A stretch of 64,000 nucleotides of DNA, from assembly GCF_001663775.1 (NCBI RefSeq), contig NZ_KV467168.1:3028780-3092779 (forward strand). Reading direction: 5' to 3'. Of this stretch, positions 62,815 through 64,000 are shown in pieces. Positions within the stretch are counted from its first letter, which is position 1; each line of letters opens with the position of its first letter. Origin of the DNA: Arthrobacter sp. B6. GTDB taxonomy: Bacteria > Actinomycetota > Actinomycetes > Actinomycetales > Micrococcaceae. Position numbers and translations under genes: made by a program. Under the pieces are notes generated by a model, which did not search any database, was not told the DNA's origin, and was given only the letters and a program-made list of their open reading frames with translations.

Positions 62815-63416
62815 CGGCTGCCGATCAGGGCAGCCGCGATCCCTCGGGCTTGCCGGATACAGTTGTCGTTGCCTTCGAGGCCGGCGCGGACCATCGAGCC
62901 TTCCAGGAGGAACGCCAGATGCCTTGCCATGGCCGCTGCCCGCTCGGCCGAGTCCGGAAGCAGTTCGGCAAGGTGCTCCAACAACAGGGCCTGGACCTCC
63001 TCCTTGTGCTGCCGGACCACCGCCCGTCCGGGATCGCCGGCAGGGAGTTCGGCCGCGGCGTTGAGCAGCCCGCAGCCGCGGAAGCCGTTCTCGTACGCCA
63101 GATCAGCGTGGTCCGCGTAGGCATCGAAGACCGCCAGAACCCGGTCCATGGCAGTGTTCGTCTTTTCCAGCCTTGCCCGGTACAGCCCCAGCCACTCCTC
63201 ATGGCGGGCGTACAGGTACGCCGTCACCAGGTCCGCCTTCGAGGCGAAGTTGTTGTAGAGGCTCTTTTTTGCCACGCCCGCCTCGGCGGTGATCGTGTCG
63301 ATGCCCGTCCCGGTCAGGCCGTGGGCGTAGAAGTGCTTGGCGGCAGCCTCGAGGAGGGCATCACGGGCAGGCCGCCTCCCGGGACGGGTTGCCGGGGCCG
63401 TCTGGTTTGCTGCCAT
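62811..63416 (-). CDS. TetR family regulator
   Basis: 201 residues. The N-terminal DNA-binding domain shows LLEAAAKHFYAHGLTGTGID, then AEAGVAKKSLYNNFASKADL, matching TetR. The C-terminal ligand domain is helical. GAGGAC precedes the ATG. It is coupled to the EamA exporter gene it probably represses. A palindromic site lies 32-53 nt upstream. Confidence 0.93.
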   Translation of the reverse strand: MAANQTAPATRPGRRPARDALLEAAAKHFYAHGLTGTGIDTITAEAGVAKKSLYNNFASKADLVTAYLYARHEEWLGLYRARLEKTNTAMDRVLAVFDAYADHADLAYENGFRGCGLLNAAAELPAGDPGRAVVRQHKEEVQALLLEHLAELLPDSAERAAAMARHLAFLLEGSMVRAGLEGNDNCIRQARGIAAALIGSR

Positions 63417-63447
63417 GGCCAGTCCTCATCAGCTAGGTAGAGCGCCA

Positions 63448-63469
63448 GTAGTTAGACCAGTCTACCTAC
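63448..63469. promoter_or_regulatory. Candidate TetR operator
   Basis: GTAGTTAGAC-CA-GTCTACCTAC, a 10-bp inverted repeat with one mismatch, containing TAGACCAGTCTA, a pattern typical of TetR/AcrR-class sites. It lies in the expected promoter region of the tetR gene. Confidence 0.65.
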
Positions 63470-63484
63470 TCATGCCAAACGGCC

Positions 63485-63506
63485 GACGGCGGGAGGTTCC
63501 GCCGTC
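63485..63506. repeat. Short member of the conserved hairpin family
   Basis: An 8-bp stem GACGGCGG and CCGCCGTC with a 6-nt loop. It overlaps the stop of the 62-residue gene and lies between that gene and the TetR promoter. Confidence 0.7.
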
Positions 63507-63693
63507 AGCGGCGGCCGAGGTCACTGTCAACGTACGAACCCGGGCGGTTCCCGGAGCTGTGCTGGCAGTTGCAGCCACCATCCAGCTGCAGCCGGACGGT
63601 CACTGGACTTGATGATTCCAGCTGGATATCCACCGACTCCGTCCCGTTGCTGCTGATGCGGAGAGTCGGTTCTTCGTCGTGGCGATGGGACAT
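63505..63693 (-). CDS. Small hypothetical protein (62 aa)
   Basis: AAAGG precedes the ATG. The product (MSHRHDEEPTLRISSNGTES..., later LQLDGGCNCQHSSG) is polar with a CxC pair. No family is recognised; codon use supports coding. Confidence 0.55.
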   Translation of the reverse strand: MSHRHDEEPTLRISSNGTESVDIQLESSSPVTVRLQLDGGCNCQHSSGNRPGSYVDSDLGRR

Positions 63694-63730
63694 GTAGCCA
63701 GCCTTTGTTCACGCGGGGGAAAGTGGTACG

Positions 63731-63770
63731 CCCCGGTGGCACGGGCAGGAAGCCGCGTGCCACCGGGGCG
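63731..63770 (-). terminator. Hairpin terminator downstream of the right-end gene
   Basis: A 14-bp perfect stem (GCCCCGGTGGCACG and its complement), 12-nt loop, 23 nt after the stop of the gene running off the right edge. Confidence 0.7.
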
Positions 63771-63792
63771 GGTTGCTACAGACGGTGGGCAG

Positions 63793-64000
63793 CTACAGGC
63801 TGTCCCGTTCCGCCCGCCGGGTCTCGACGGTCGGGATGCTCCCTGTGGGGGTACCGCCCACGCAGTCCGAGTCGGAGCACTTTTCGGCGCATTCGTGCCT
63901 TGTCACGAGGTCGAACTGGACATGGCCGTGTTGCTCCACCCCGGTACGGATCGCACGTTCCATCACGTTGGTGGCCAGTCGTCGCCGCAGGGCCAGCGGA
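63793..64000 (-). CDS. 3' part of a gene entering from the right edge
   Basis: The last 68 codons of a minus-strand frame, containing ALRRRLATNVMERAIRTG, HVQFDLVTRHECAEKCSDSD and ending RRAERDSL. Three cysteines stand close together (ECAEKCSDSDC) and could bind metal. The start is outside the window, unless the internal ATG at 63963 is used. The family is not recognised. Confidence 0.6.
   Translation of the reverse strand, partial: PLALRRRLATNVMERAIRTGVEQHGHVQFDLVTRHECAEKCSDSDCVGGTPTGSIPTVETRRAERDSL

Noticed and set aside
1..64000. CRISPR arrays, tRNA or rRNA genes, intact prophage
   Set aside because: No regularly spaced repeats, cloverleaf-forming segments or phage structural genes were noticed. 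The holin-family gene at 55673 is a chromosomal DUF1469 protein.

Overview
The window is high-G+C DNA read on both strands. Its gene content points to a free-living actinobacterium of the Micrococcales, most like Arthrobacter/Pseudarthrobacter: a long cobalamin-dependent methionine synthase, a PbpA-type transpeptidase, a tandem glycine riboswitch, many actinobacterial DUF membrane proteins (DUF1206, DUF6328, DUF4383, DUF3618, DUF2993, DUF5671) and pectin-degrading enzymes. The genus is an inference from these families; no rRNA, tRNA, CRISPR array or origin was seen.

Layout. 0.2-4.3 kb: a visibly less G+C-rich three-gene operon of Rad50/SMC-like ATPase, small HEPN-like protein and DEDDh exonuclease-BRCT protein. 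It looks like an imported defence or genome-maintenance cassette and is the best candidate for an undescribed system. 4.3-8.2 kb: metH. 8.2-24 kb: an accessory, stress-flavoured stretch with a glucosidase remnant, a hydrolase, a PAP2 / AI-2E-type permease / DUF2238-like operon, a frameshifted membrane protein, PRC-barrel and lipoprotein genes, DUF1206, a GH15 hydrolase, and a second shrunken copy of the PAP2/permease operon. 24-27 kb: two IS110-type remnants, a truncated membrane gene and a lone pbpA. 27.5-34 kb: a one-polypeptide ECF-type transporter with a DUF4430-like lipoprotein, a hydrolase and envelope proteins. 34-37.4 kb: a glycosyltransferase, GNAT, an unknown gene and a serine-recombinase fragment, again mobile-looking. 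37.4-45.3 kb: GPP34, DUF5671, phosphoesterase, hybrid sensor kinase, a 44-residue basic protein, DUF3846 and OsmC. 45.3-50 kb: a pectin operon and an AI-2E permease. 50-51.3 kb: a glycine riboswitch and an MTHFR-like enzyme. 51.4-64 kb: small proteins, a diiron/CDGSH operon, a MarR-controlled envelope-stress and Mn-catalase regulon, a debranching-type glycosidase, a DMT exporter with TetR, and a gene running off the right end.

How the parts may work together. metH and the riboswitch-controlled MTHFR-like gene both serve one-carbon/methionine metabolism. The ECF transporter with a transcobalamin-like lipoprotein could feed metH, but that link is only inference. At 54-59 kb, three pairs of nearly identical palindromes lie upstream of a DUF4383 gene, a three-gene membrane operon and the marR-catalase operon, so one regulator probably ties them together. 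Several transcription units end in the same strong hairpin (core GACGGCGGG...CCCGCCGTC), repeated at least eight times in 64 kb.
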